This document shows, one piece after another, positions 44,746 through 55,900 of a stretch of 64,000 nt of DNA; position 1 is the stretch's first letter, and each line of letters opens with the position of its first letter. The notes beneath the pieces are model-generated. The model had not been told where the DNA came from, searched no databases, and saw only the letters and a program-made list of their open reading frames with translations. Made by a program: the position numbers and the translations under genes. Source of the DNA: Deroplatys truncata (Eukaryota; Arthropoda; Insecta; Mantodea; Mantidae); assembly GCA_030765065.1 (NCBI GenBank), contig CM060989.1, forward strand, positions 42,461,501 through 42,525,500, given 5' to 3'.

Positions 44746-45350
44746 GGGAGGTTGAAAGCTGTATACAAAAGTTTGAATACAATTTGCGAAATGTTTAAAA
44801 TTTGGTTGAAAGTCCCTTATAAGGCCAGGAAAGCTATTTCTTTGTTGGAATCATAAGAGAATCTATATATACTACTTTTAATTTTGCACTGCTGATGTTT
44901 AGAAGTCAGTTTTCAGCAACTTCTTTTTATTTACAAGTTACTATTATGAGCAGTTTATATGGAGTGCCACCAACAATTTTTATGAGGGCATACCTAAAAA
45001 CTATCCTTAACATTCTACAGATTTCAACTAAATGTGGGAAGTGCGCCCACAATTTTCTCAATTTACACATGGAGGGCTAGTTAAAACTAGCAATAGAAAA
45101 CAATAGAAATTAAAATACTATAGCATCATTAGTTTACTGGAGGCTTTACCAACTCTTATTTCAAATGGAACATCCCAAACCTCTGACACACCTATTTGAA
45201 TAGAAAGCTTATAGAACTTTTAAAATATGCATGTTCGTCAACAGTCTAGCATGATCTAAATGTCTTCTGGAAGGTACTCCATCATAAACAAAGAGATTTG
45301 TGGTCATAAAAAGATATAATTATGCTCTTTTTTCTCAGGTACTTAAATGC
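44746..45350. other. AT-rich spacer
   Basis: No recognised element; short frames only. Confidence 0.35.
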
Positions 45351-45371
45351 TCCGCGATGATGATGATGATG

Positions 45372-45421
<50 letters not shown>

Positions 45422-45500
45422 CCCGTCGCGCTACAGCCCATGAAGGGCCTAGACCTGCGAACCCGTCTGCCGGTCTCACCCTCAGTGGCGCAGAACGAGA
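45351..45500 (-). repeat. (AAT)n/(GAT)n tail and retroelement 3' end
   Basis: GAT repeats then about 16 AAT repeats (45358-45421), followed by sequence that on the minus strand reads AGGCCCTTCATGGGCTGTAG up to the ATT tail. A GC-richer body ending in a trinucleotide run is typical of a truncated insect retroelement 3' end. I recognise the layout but not a named family. Confidence 0.6.
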
Positions 45501-46177
45501 TTTTCCCTCAATATGTCATTAATTTACAAATGAATAATTGCTTCAAAAATATTTTGGTGAAACCATACTTTTAACAACACAACATTTTAAAACGCTGTTT
45601 ACGATTCTCGTTGAAAAGGCGAATAATAAATAATGTTGAATATAAAATAAGAGAACTTAATTCACTTCCGGTGAAGCCAGAAGTTATACATAATTGACGA
45701 TGCCACCTTTAATTACTGGCATTCAGTTACCTTGCCATATGCATATCACCAAATCAAGTTATCCTTCTAAAGTGATTCAGGTGTTTTTAACTAAACCTCA
45801 ACTTCATGCATGCTGAGGTTCGCGATTTGTTTTATGCATATTCTAAGACAAAGAAGCAAACAATACGATGCTAACAGGTGCTACATAGTAGAAAACGTAC
45901 CTAGAAGGCAAGTAAAATATTAAGTTATTAAAGAAAACTTTGACCAAACGTTTTCGTCTTCAGAAATCGATTGACGTCATGGATCAGTAGATATAGCACC
46001 TGTCTGCGCTTTCTAGAGTACTGAGATGGATTTCTGGCTGGATCTTTTCTTTGAAGAAATAGGTTCCTCGATACGTTCAGAGTCTGGTGTATGAATGTAT
46101 GCTTGCGTATGCATTTCGGTTATTTCACAAACAATTTATATATTTCAGGTCTGCCGCTGGACAGATGTCTGAATATG
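45501..46177. other. spacer, nothing recognised
   Basis: No ORF or repeat identified. Confidence 0.35.
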
Positions 46178-46540
46178 CAGGTAGACCGTTTAAGTTGAGA
46201 CTGTACAATATCTCCAAAACTAAGCGTTGTACAAAGAAATGACTTGAATAAATGTTTCTTGATCTTATGGGGGAAAATAAATGCCATTAGTCGTGTTTTG
46301 TTTGGAGGACGTTATGGTGGTCATTTTATGGTAAATTTAATTTTATCTCAATTGTAGGTTCCCATTTAAAACAATTAATTGACCCACAAATGACTATCAT
46401 AACGTCCTCCAAACACAGCATGAATAATGGCATTAACGTTCCCCCATAATATCAAGCAACCTTTATTCAAGATATTTCTTTCTACTGCGCTTAGTTTTGG
46501 AAATATTTCAGTCTCAACTTAAATGGCATATATATACCCA
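46178..46540. mobile_element. foldback element F, both arms present
   Basis: Two arms of about 150 bp in inverse orientation around a short centre. Left: TAGACCGTTTAAGTTGAGAC, CCAAAACTAAGCGTTGTA, TGCCATTAGTCGTG, TTTGGAGGACGTTATGGTGG. Right, reversed: TGCCATTTAAGTTGAGACTG, CCAAAACTAAGCGCAGTAGA, TGCCATTATTCATG, TTTGGAGGACGTTATGATAG. The central part is GGTTCCCATTTAAAACAATT. Non-coding. The outer ends are blurred, so the TSD is uncertain. Single arms occur at 10711, 13324 and 20672. Confidence 0.85.
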
Positions 46541-47115
46541 GCAATCATTTTGTGGCAACAATCGCATATAATACATAATTCGCTTGCACCACAGTAACCT
46601 TAGTATCACTAGCGAATAATGACCCGCTAAAGGTTAGGCTTTTTCGGCTGTGAATATCAACTGTCAATTACTGCTAAGTTCGTGCTGTAAAGACTAGAGT
46701 TTGTACATTGTGCATGTACAGGTATAGATTTTACAATGGAGGAGGACACCTCGCGCACTGCGACCTATATAGATCTATTGTGGCTACTGCCCCCCAGGAG
46801 GAGGGGATGAATTGAAGGAACCACAGCAGGCTACAGACCGCAGACAGACAGACAGATCACAGACGCGTACGGAAGTCCCTAACGGTTCCAGGCTCGTTAG
46901 ACCCATTGCTGGAACTGCCTAAAGAGGGCGAGCAAGTATCCGCGCCATTTGTCCAACACTGCCATACACCACAAAACCTAGAAGAACGCAAAAGATGAGA
47001 AGGAACCGGAATAAGCATGTAAAAAGTGAAACCTTATTCAAACATCGATTTTGTGTGTGAATTTAGAGTATTCTTATTAATGTTGTTGTTTTTGTCAAGT
47101 GATTAGTCCACTGAA
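46541..47115. other. spacer, nothing firmly recognised
   Basis: GC-richer block 46735-46985 (GGAGGAGGACACCTCGCGC) could be part of another SINE, but there is no second copy here to confirm it. Confidence 0.3.
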
Positions 47116-47545
47116 ATGCCTACCGAAAAATACACGCTTGAGCAAAGAATTTTTGTGTACGAATATACGTAAAAACAGAATCATATAGACGGGTATGTAG
47201 ACAGTTTTATTTCAGGAGACCCTTCCTGGTATTCCAGTTCCGAATAGAAATACTATCAGATGTCTGGTTGATAAGTTTAGAACAACGGTATCGGTTAACC
47301 TAACAAGCGAAATAGACATGTTCTAAAGAAGGAAAAAATTGACGACATTGGTGCATCATTCGAAGGCTATCCAAAGAAGTCTCTAAGACATGTTGCACAG
47401 CAAGTAGCTGTTTCAAAAACCTCTGTGCATAGAGGTGCTAAACTTTTAAAATTGAAACCCTAAGGAGTGACTATTTTTCATGAATTACACTCGTGATCAA
47501 GAGGAATGCCAGGAATGCCTCAATACAGATGGACATTACTTATAA
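47116..47545 (+). pseudogene. mariner-type transposase, N-terminus joined to C-terminus
   Basis: Starts MPTEKYTLEQRIFVYEY, the DUF4817-type N-terminus. After frame changes come VLKKEKIDDIGASFEGYPKK, SLRHVAQQVAVSKTSVHR and GAKLLKLKP, the second HTH. The frame then reads DQEECQECLNTDGHYL and a stop, which matches the extreme C-terminal tail of the family. The catalytic domain is missing through internal deletion. Several stops are present. No terminal repeats were identified around it. Confidence 0.78.
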
Positions 47546-47843
47546 CAAGGTTAATACTCATAGTGCATGTTACTATTACTCATGACTTTATAATGCTGGA
47601 GTTTTAGAATGGAAAAACCCCCGATGTGGGGCGCAGTGCCCGGAGCACACATACTGGCAAACTCGGCCGGCCCATAAAACGACCGAGCCGCTCTATATAC
47701 ACACATTTATCACGATTGGTGTAGCACTAAAATGTTTATTTTGAATTCCCACATGCATGTTAATGATATGCCATTACAAGAAAGAAAAAAAGAATAGAGC
47801 ATTCCTTGTGGCTCCATAAAAGAAATATGATAGGCAACAATAA
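47546..47843. other. spacer
   Basis: Includes a GC-rich block (47620-47690) of unknown origin. Confidence 0.3.
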
Positions 47844-48630
47844 TATGACTTTCCCTGCTCATAATCATACCTTATTTCCATATCAATTCTGCAAATTTTG
47901 CATTCTAGATCTAGTGTTTATATCTACTTCATGTTAATCATAATAAACATAGGCAGAAATGATTCCACAAGAACATACTAGACGCTGGTATGACAGTCAA
48001 CTGTTATGCATAAACCTTCCTTATATTACATATTCTTTGCATGAACTCGGGGGGGGGGGGAAGAGTGATACTTGAAAGTATATTATTTAAAACACTGGAA
48101 AATTCAAAACAGGCAGCAAATATCTTGGAAATGGTTAAAGCTATAAGAAGACTTGTCTCAAATTGTATTATTTTAATGGGCTCTACATTTTCAGTTATAT
48201 GAAATTACATAAAATTCAATAAATATGGAGAGGACTTCACAGGTTATTCATAGAAAACTAAACATATCCTCTTCATTTGCCATTATAGTAACTCAAACAT
48301 ATGATATTTTAATCAAAATCATTCAGTTACATTTTTCAGAAGAAAAAAAAAGTTACAAAATGTAGACTGAAGTGGGGGGAGGGGTTTCTTGAAAATATTT
48401 GCCTAGCATCCTAAAACAGTGTCTGACTCAAGCATAAAGTTTGATATTTATCTCATTTTTCACTTTTCTGTATTACACACACATACACAAAATTTCTAAA
48501 AAAAATTCTCCTTGTTTCTTCCTTTTTAATCATGGAAAACTTCGAAATGTGTTTTTCTATAAAATTTAAATATGGAATTTTTGTGTCAAATGCATTAGTC
48601 CTCTGCCTGGCACAATACAGAAAGTAAAAA
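47844..48630 (+). repeat. R family copy 15 (old, diverged)
   Basis: Plus-strand R order is preserved (GACTTTCCCTGCTC, ATCTACTTCATGTTAATC, AATATCTTGGAAATGGTT, CATATGATATTTTAATCAAA, GTGGGGGGAGGGGTTTCTTG, GTATTACACACACATACAC, AGAAAGTAAAAA) with much divergence. A run of ten or more G lies at 48049-48060. Confidence 0.7.
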
Positions 48631-48964
48631 TATCTGCATTTCATGCTTTATGCAACACAATAAACATTGAGAACTATTTTCTTCTGGTTATTATCTATAA
48701 AAATAAACATTCAAGTGTTTTTGAATTCTGGTTGAAATATGAGCTCATCACTGAAATAAAGATAGTATCTTAATATAGCATACCTATTTTGGAAAATTTT
48801 AATCAATCTCATTTGTCCGTTTTCGAAAAGGAAGATAAAGATAAATAAAAGCTAATTTATGATTTATTTTCATTTCTGGTTAAATTAATAATCCCTTAAC
48901 GGAATTGCTGGAATGTCATTATTTGCAGAAGTAATATATACATGAAAACAAAACAATTGTACTA

Positions 48965-50517
48965 AACTAATAATAATAATAATTTATTATCTGTCATTAG
49001 GTAATTACATAAATTACAATAGACTTTGTCCTATATCCTAAATAGAGCTTAGAAATTATACTTATAGACTATGTACAAGACATCTGACACAATTCTTTTT
49101 GACATTCATGTACACTATAGCATGGGTATGCTATCAGCCATTTATACATTCTGTCTTTAAATCTATTTAAACTGCAATTTTTTATTTCAATGGGCAAGCT
49201 GTTATATAATTATATTCCAATGGTTTTATAAAATTTGGCTGTTTTCTGGAGTCTCTGAAAAGGCATTTATCTTTTGTTATTATTTCTTGTTTGATATGTA
49301 TGTATTTCACTTCTTTTTGTGTGCATATCCACATTTTCTTTAATATAAACTAAAATATCATATACATATAAGTTAGCAATTGTGGGAATTTTGACAGTCT
49401 TGAACAGAGGTTTGCAATACTGTTTTTTATGGGAAGAAGTTAACATTCTCACAACTTTTTTTTGAATAATAAGTACTTCAGAAATCCTCGAACTGCTGCC
49501 CCATAGTATTAAAACATATCTATATATACTTTGGAAAAAAGAAAAATAAGCTGCCCTTACATATTCTTTTGGCACTAATTTGTTCAGGTTAGCTAGCATA
49601 AATACTGTAGGAGATAATTTACTACATACAAAGTCAATGTGTGTGTTCCAAGAGAGATTATTGTCAATATTTATCCCCAGCAGTTTTACACTTTGAGCTG
49701 TATTAAATTTACCCTTGCATTTTTTTAGTGTGAACATAACATTTTGTGTCTTGTTTTCATTGAGGTAAAAGCCATTTAGATCAAACCATTTCTTCACCTG
49801 TTGTGTGTTTAAGTTTACAGACTGTGCAAGTAAATCCAAATCATTATTAATGTTGAGGAAAGTTGTGTCATCTGCATAAGCAACCATATCAGAGACTGAG
49901 CATTTCTGAACATCATTCATCATTATTAGAAATAACACTGGCCCCAACACAGAACCCTGAGGTACTCCGATATCTATCTCAACAACCTGAGACTCTTTAC
50001 CTCTTACTACCACCTTCTGCTTTCGATCATTTAAATATGGTTTAAATATATTCAAAGACACTCCTTTTACCCCATATTTTTCCATTTTCCTAAGGAGAAT
50101 GTCATGTTGCACACAATCAAACGCCTTGGTTAAGTCACAAAGAGTTGCCTGTGCCGAACTGCCCTTTCCAAACACTTCCAGAATATTCTGGATCAAAGTG
50201 TCCACCGCATCAATAGTTGATTTACCTTTACGATACCCAAATTGATTGTTTGCAAATAGATTATGCTGTTCAAAATATTGTAGCAGTTGATTTTTTAAAA
50301 TACTTTCCAGAATTTTAGACATAGTTGGAATTATTGATATCAGTCTGTAGCTACTTAACTCATTTTTACATCCCTTTTTGTAAATGGGAATCACTCTCGA
50401 ATACTTTAAACATTTTGGAAAATTCCCTTCATTTAAACATTTATTAATACAGAAGGTGAAAGGTACAAGAAAATATGGTAATATATCTTTAAGAAGACTG
50501 TTAGATATGTCATACAT
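48965..50517 (-). mobile_element. jockey-like LINE, 5'-truncated
   Basis: A non-LTR retrotransposon fragment on the minus strand. It begins inside the ORF2 protein just before the reverse transcriptase, so the endonuclease domain is missing. It ends in a TAAT/ATT-type tail at 48968-48985. Between the ORF end (49267) and the tail is a decayed C-terminal region where NSLPIEIKNCSLNRFKDRMY and KWLIAYPCYSVHECQKE can be read out of frame. 5' truncation is usual for target-primed insertion. I could not fix a TSD. Confidence 0.88.
49267..50517 (-). pseudogene. jockey-like reverse transcriptase, long intact segment
   Basis: 416 codons without a stop. It would copy LINE RNA into DNA at a nicked target. 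Start of homology: ISNSLLKDILPYFLVPFTFC, then EGNFPKCLKYSRVIPIYKKG (RT motif 1 region), SSYRLISIIPTMSKILESIL (motif 2), NNQFGYRKGKSTIDAV, LCDLTKAFDCVQHDILLRKM (motif A with catalytic D), GVPQGSVLGPVLFLIMMNDV (motif B), and VAYADDTTFL, the YADD catalytic box (motif C). The thumb follows: KWFDLNGFYLNENKTQNVMF, KLLGINIDNNLSWNTHI and ILWGSSS. The first ATG is only the first in frame, not a true start, since the endonuclease half is absent. The TAA after TRNNNKR comes before the normal end of the family, with decayed coding sequence beyond. This is the best-preserved coding stretch in the window. Confidence 0.92.
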
Positions 50518-51500
50518 CTATCAAGTAAATGTTTTAAAATGGCTTTATTTACTATAAAACATGTACATAAAACTCAGCATGCAAATGCTTTATCTACTCG
50601 TATGAAGTTTCAAATCGCAGCTTAAATATTCTGATTTCACATTTTTCAATCATAAGAGGAAGCAACAAATTTAATTTTGAGTTAAAACATGAAAGTTCCA
50701 AGACGAAAAATCCTGATAAAAATAGTGATAAGTATTTTTATTCTAATGGATAATATATGTGAAACTTTAAATCTGATTAGGTATTGAAATACTGTACTGG
50801 GTATAGAAAAATAATATGTATAAAATTGTATAGTAAGTAGAAAGGCAGTACCTAAATAAGCATTTTGACGATAGAAGCAGATGAGGCAGTAGCTTTTCTA
50901 CTGTGCTACATGTGTCATCCCGTCATATTAGTCTCTAATTGTGAAACCCGTTTGTGACATGTCAGATATAAACAAAATGCATGTACAGTACTAGTCACTG
51001 TCACTAAGTGTGTGTGATGTGAAGCCTGCTAGGTGGTACAGTAATACCAAACATTTGCCTTGTTCAGTACAATGGGTACAGTGTAATACAGTACAGTATG
51101 CTTATATAGTAGTTAGTTTCTCATTGTGTACCAGACTCATTAGCTGAGACAGTATGAACACAGTTGTCTGTGAGTTACATTTCATTTTAACTTACAAATG
51201 AAGATGTTTCATATGATTTCAATTATGTTCATACAATGTTCCTGTTATACCCCATCTGTGATCCCATGTCCTAACATCAAAATGCTTAGATTACTAGTGC
51301 ATTTCTGCTCTACAATTTTCTGTACAAGTTTTTCTGCAACCTATGTATCACTCTTAAATGTGCATTTTTTTGCAAGTATGAACATGTTTGAATGCTTTTG
51401 TTTTAAATATATGCTCATTCAGTACAGTTTGTATTAAACATATACCTAACTGAGCTGAAGCAAGTATATGGATACTTAATACATCAGTCATGCCTGGTTA
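50518..51500. other. AT-rich spacer
   Basis: Nothing recognised upstream of the LINE truncation point. Confidence 0.4.
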
Positions 51501-51504
51501 CACA

Positions 51505-51690
51505 AATTTGCAACCTGCTGCTGGACGATGGATTTTTTTGGGCATAAAATCCTTAGCATGGTTTCCTTCAGAAGGGAAGTAAAGTCAGTGGTCCCGTGTC
51601 ATCGATTTATGGCACATAAAAGAACCTCAAGCCTTATAAAGAGGTCTCTGAGCAAAATTTCCAGTCTTTCAAGCTCAATGGGATGCTAAC
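51505..51690 (+). repeat. SINE-D, copy 2 (head degraded)
   Basis: AAAATCCTTAGCATGG, AGTAAAGTCAGTGGTCCCGT, TTTATGGCACATAAAAGAAC, CTCAAGCCTTATAAAGAGGT and CTCTGAGCAAAATTTCC match the body of the minus-strand copy at 17645-17935. The tRNA-like head is reduced to CTGCTGGACGATGGAT. Confidence 0.8.
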
Positions 51691-52275
51691 AACCACAGCA
51701 GTTAAATAAAAACTCAATTACAAGCCCATAAAAAGCTTTAATATGGCTGCATTATATGTACTTAAGTACTTAATATATCAGTCATATCTAATTGTCAAAG
51801 CAATCATAAATATGCAGAATAAGTTGCATAATGCTCTGTAGTAGGTTCCATTATAAGTATTTTAAAATGTTAAAAGCCTAAAACAAACAAATTTTGAAGG
51901 CATACTACAGCATTATTTTAAAAAAAAAATTAAGTAACTGAAAATTTATAACAAGTATAAAATTGCTGATGAACATATCTACATCGTTAAGGATTTAACA
52001 CACTAAAGAAATAATATTCAGCCATTATCATAACAGAACAAAGGCTCACTATCTCCACCTAGTCGTGTAATGCCAGAATAGTAATTGCTGGAGTTCCATA
52101 AAGCCTTTGTAACTAAAGAAAATGAAGATCTCATAGCTGGTTGAGAACTGTTTGAAAACTTTGTTATGTTTTGTATTTAATTTTATATGTTTCCATAAGA
52201 GCCTGGAATTTACTTGATTGTAATTCTTTCTTTTTCTAGTCTAATGTTGTTTAAATTACTTGTTCACACCATGAA
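51691..52275. other. AT-rich spacer
   Basis: Nothing recognised. Confidence 0.35.
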
Positions 52276-52309
52276 ATTTTCCTGTAGGTTCTTAGACCTA
52301 CAGGAAAAT
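52276..52309. repeat. perfect 14-bp inverted repeat
   Basis: ATTTTCCTGTAGGT (52276-52289) and ACCTACAGGAAAAT (52296-52309) around a 6-base loop, at the start of the LINE fragment that follows. Confidence 0.9.
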
Positions 52310-52975
52310 ATAACCGGTTTACTTGGGCGCAACATATTGAGCACATATGTGGAAAGATCAGCAAGCCATTCTACCTGTTGAGATATTTTAGCTACTATAA
52401 GAACCCCAATGTCTTAAAGTTCATTATGGGTGCATTTATCCTCATTTACTCTATGGAGTTGAAATATGGGGGGTTGCAGCAAAGACGCACATGGACAGGC
52501 TACTTATATATCAAAAGAAAAGTAGTAGAATCATGTTCAACTTAAAAGTTAGAGAATCGTGTAGGGAGATATTTATTAGCAAAAGGATATTTACCATCTA
52601 CTCTCTGTATGTCTATAGAGTACTAATGTTTTTAATATAAAAACTAAACAAATGTATGAGTATAATATAAAGAAGCAACATGAATTATTACAAATGTAAT
52701 GTAAATAAAAATATCTCAGTGAAGGATCTACTATATCAAGGGATTAAGCATTTTAATAAATTACTTCCAGAAATTAAAGCTCTTGCAGACGTGTCAAAGC
52801 GACAATTTCAAATGAAATTGAAGATATTGTTATTAAATAAATGTTTGTATAATCTAGATGAATTGTGAATAATTGTAACTATAATTATGTACATAGATTT
52901 GTAATGACATGTCCAAAATCAATGTACTGATAGACTGGATGAAATAAATATTATTATTGCTATTATATTCAGTGT
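52296..52975 (+). pseudogene. jockey-like LINE ORF2, C-terminal remnant with tail
   Basis: Reading through frame changes: FTWAQHIEHICGKISKPFYL, LRYFSYYKNPNVLKFI, then HLLYGVEIWGVAAKTHMDRL (the thumb-region YG..WG motif), LIYQKKSSRIMFNLKVRESC, and FTIYSLYVYRVLMF. The final segment is in frame at 52680-52868: ISVKDLLYQGIKHFNKLLPE then RQFQMKLKILLLN. An untranslated end with GAAATAAATATTATTATTG follows. Only the last third of the protein is present. Related to, but not the same as, the LINE at 48965. Confidence 0.8.
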
Positions 52976-55900
52976 GTAGGTACCAGACAGATGCTCTTGC
53001 AGAATTATCTTTCTATGCACTAGTTTATTGCTACTGATCTAATCAGAAAGTGAATATAGGACTGCTGTTGTACCACATGGTCACTATGACTTTAGTTGTA
53101 TAGTCACCTTTCTACATCATCTGCTTGGATAGTTTGCTCCAGCTGTGTAGTCATTCTCCTGCAGCATCTACTTTATTTCTATTTCTTATGTCCAGTGGGT
53201 CCTGAATATCCAATAATGACTGGGAAACCTCAAGAAAAACCTATGACTTTGCAAATGTGAGCTAGATATCTTACTCGATAATTTCATAACATTTTAGTTT
53301 GACTCAAAATATCATTAATTTTGTTTCAATTTACACCTTGCAAGAAAATATCTATAAATTCATTTATCAACTTCCTCAACAACAAATAATCGTGTTGTTT
53401 ATTGAAACTGGGTTTGCTATTTCATCTGTCAGTCTCATTAACTGTGGCTCTTCACAATGATAGCACAGCTTTGCCCAACTTTTGGCCAACATTTATAGGC
53501 TGCCAGAGATATAAGGAACAATACAGTATTTTCTCCTTTTTTATGCATGTAGTGTAATATAAGTACTGTATGGAAAATTTTCTTTGTTTCTCTGTTTCAG
53601 TTAATAATGTGCTCTGCTTTCCTACGAGGTGATACACAACGTGTGAGGAACATCAAGTGTAATGTTAACAAAACCTAGTTGGCAATACTACTTGTCAGCT
53701 TATTAAATGCAAATTATTGTGTGCTGTTCTTCACTGATTACCTTGATTCTCAGCCTCATCTTAACTAAAAGTGAACTGACATAAATTTACACTGCTTTGT
53801 TCTTTGCTTCTACTTCTGGTAGAATCTAGGAGTTCAGTGGACTTAATAAAAAATGAGTTGTCATATTACAGTCACAATAAATCATGCAGGAATTTTATGA
53901 TAGTATTGTTTGCAGTAATGCTTTCTTAAAGATAGCTAAAAGTAGCAGTAAATATATAAAATTTATCAGTTCCAATGCATGCATAATTGGCAAACAATAT
54001 ATTCTATAAAAAGTACATAATACAAGTTTTCTATACACAATATACTTTATTTTGGTTTCAACTAAAAAACTATAATCCTAAATTGGACTTCACTCCTGTA
54101 GTCAGTACTTTAGACTCTAGTGTACTGCACACTATAACAATAAATGTGTCTTATTATCAATTTGAGAATCTGGCAACCCTACCACTATTGCACTGGAGAA
54201 CAGACATGGTTTGCAATTCTACATTTAGAGGAATCAACTACTAATGGCAGCCATTCTTTGAGAATCTTCTCTAGATGCACCATGTTCACCATTACTTCAA
54301 GCCGCATCTATGCATTGCAGGTATTCTTGACTTCCTATCTCATATTACTAGTCAGCAAGTTAGTAAATTAACTTTCGTAACACAATCATCTGTATCACTA
54401 GATACTGAGGCCCCATAACCTCAGAAACTGAGAATCTAAAAATTGGCTAATAGTTGTAAAGAGCTGTAGGCAACTGTCTTTTATGTTATCATACCTGAAA
54501 TTTCTTTAGGTTTAATATCAGAAAGAAAAACAAAAATTACCATGCTTTTCTTGAAGAAGGCATAATGCAATTCCTTAGCTTTCTGTTTCTCTTCTTTGGC
54601 ATTTTTACACACACAAAGAATCAGAAGCATTAAAAAAAACCATAATATCACAATTTTTTATAAACCAGGTAGAAAGCTATTTGATTAGAATACTAGCAAT
54701 CTTTGCATTGAGATGCGAAATAAAACTAATAAAACTGAGTGCCACATGCTCTTATGCTCCATAAAACATATTCCATGTGCCGATTGCATGCATTATCACT
54801 TTGAAAACTTATAATGCACAGAATGGATGTGCAGAATTTGTTTTAATGTACCTAATAACTTGTTTTATAGAGCCTAAGCAGAGGTGTAACGGTAAGGGGT
54901 TGGGGGTTGAAACCTCCCTTGCTAAAAAATTTTAAAAATTAATAGTAAAAATAGCTTCATTAAAGTAATAGCATCTTTCTAGGTTGGCAGGAATAAGACA
55001 CTTCCTAATTGTATCCTGGTAGCTCTATATTTATGGCACATGTCTTAGATAATATAACCAAAGGTGACAGCAACAGAAACTATACTTTAGATGGCGTTGG
55101 TACAGTATGTTAAGATATCAGAGACATGTTTTCGTTCAGGTACTAGATTTGAGTGGTTTCCCAATGAGTGCAATATCTCCCAGTTTAGAACATAACCGAA
55201 ACCCTATTTTATGGCGAAACAGCATGGCCTGCAGTGGTAATATAAAATACCTACTTCACCTTCACTGGTCATTAATTCTCATGTCACAACACATTTGCTG
55301 CTTAGAATAAACAAAACATCCTATCCTAATTTTAATTACAGTTGCTATACCTTAATCTGTGAACACAAAATCAATTTATTTAAATATTCACTCAGAATTA
55401 ATCATATTTATCATTTCAATTGATACAAATTGTTTAAAAACTGGATCCCTATACATAACCTGCCCCTTAATATTTTTGTGACTATGCTACAGAGCATAAG
55501 AGCTTGCCACTTAATTTTATTAGTTTTAATTTTATGAAGGCTAATACTCGCTATTAAAATTATCCCTCAATCTTCTCATTCTTAGATAAGCAATATGTCT
55601 ATACAAAACTGAATGAGTGATTGAACACATTTCAGCTTCTTAAGCTATAAGTATATGCAAATTTACAAAACTGAATACTCTCTCCTAGTTACTCTTACAT
55701 CTACATATACCAATTGCTTATACTTGAGTTGCCTCTGGTGTGAATATATCCAACTCCACAATTATTGATATATTGCGTACTAGATTCGCCCTTAACCTAG
55801 TCATTACTATACAGTACACAGTAACATACCAATTCTTAAATAGATATTATTCCGTTGATCTATAATATTAAATGTTTCTTCTCTATATTTCTTTAATTTT

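Noticed and set aside
45347-45574. Frame encoding poly-asparagine
   Set aside because: Translation of the AAT microsatellite.
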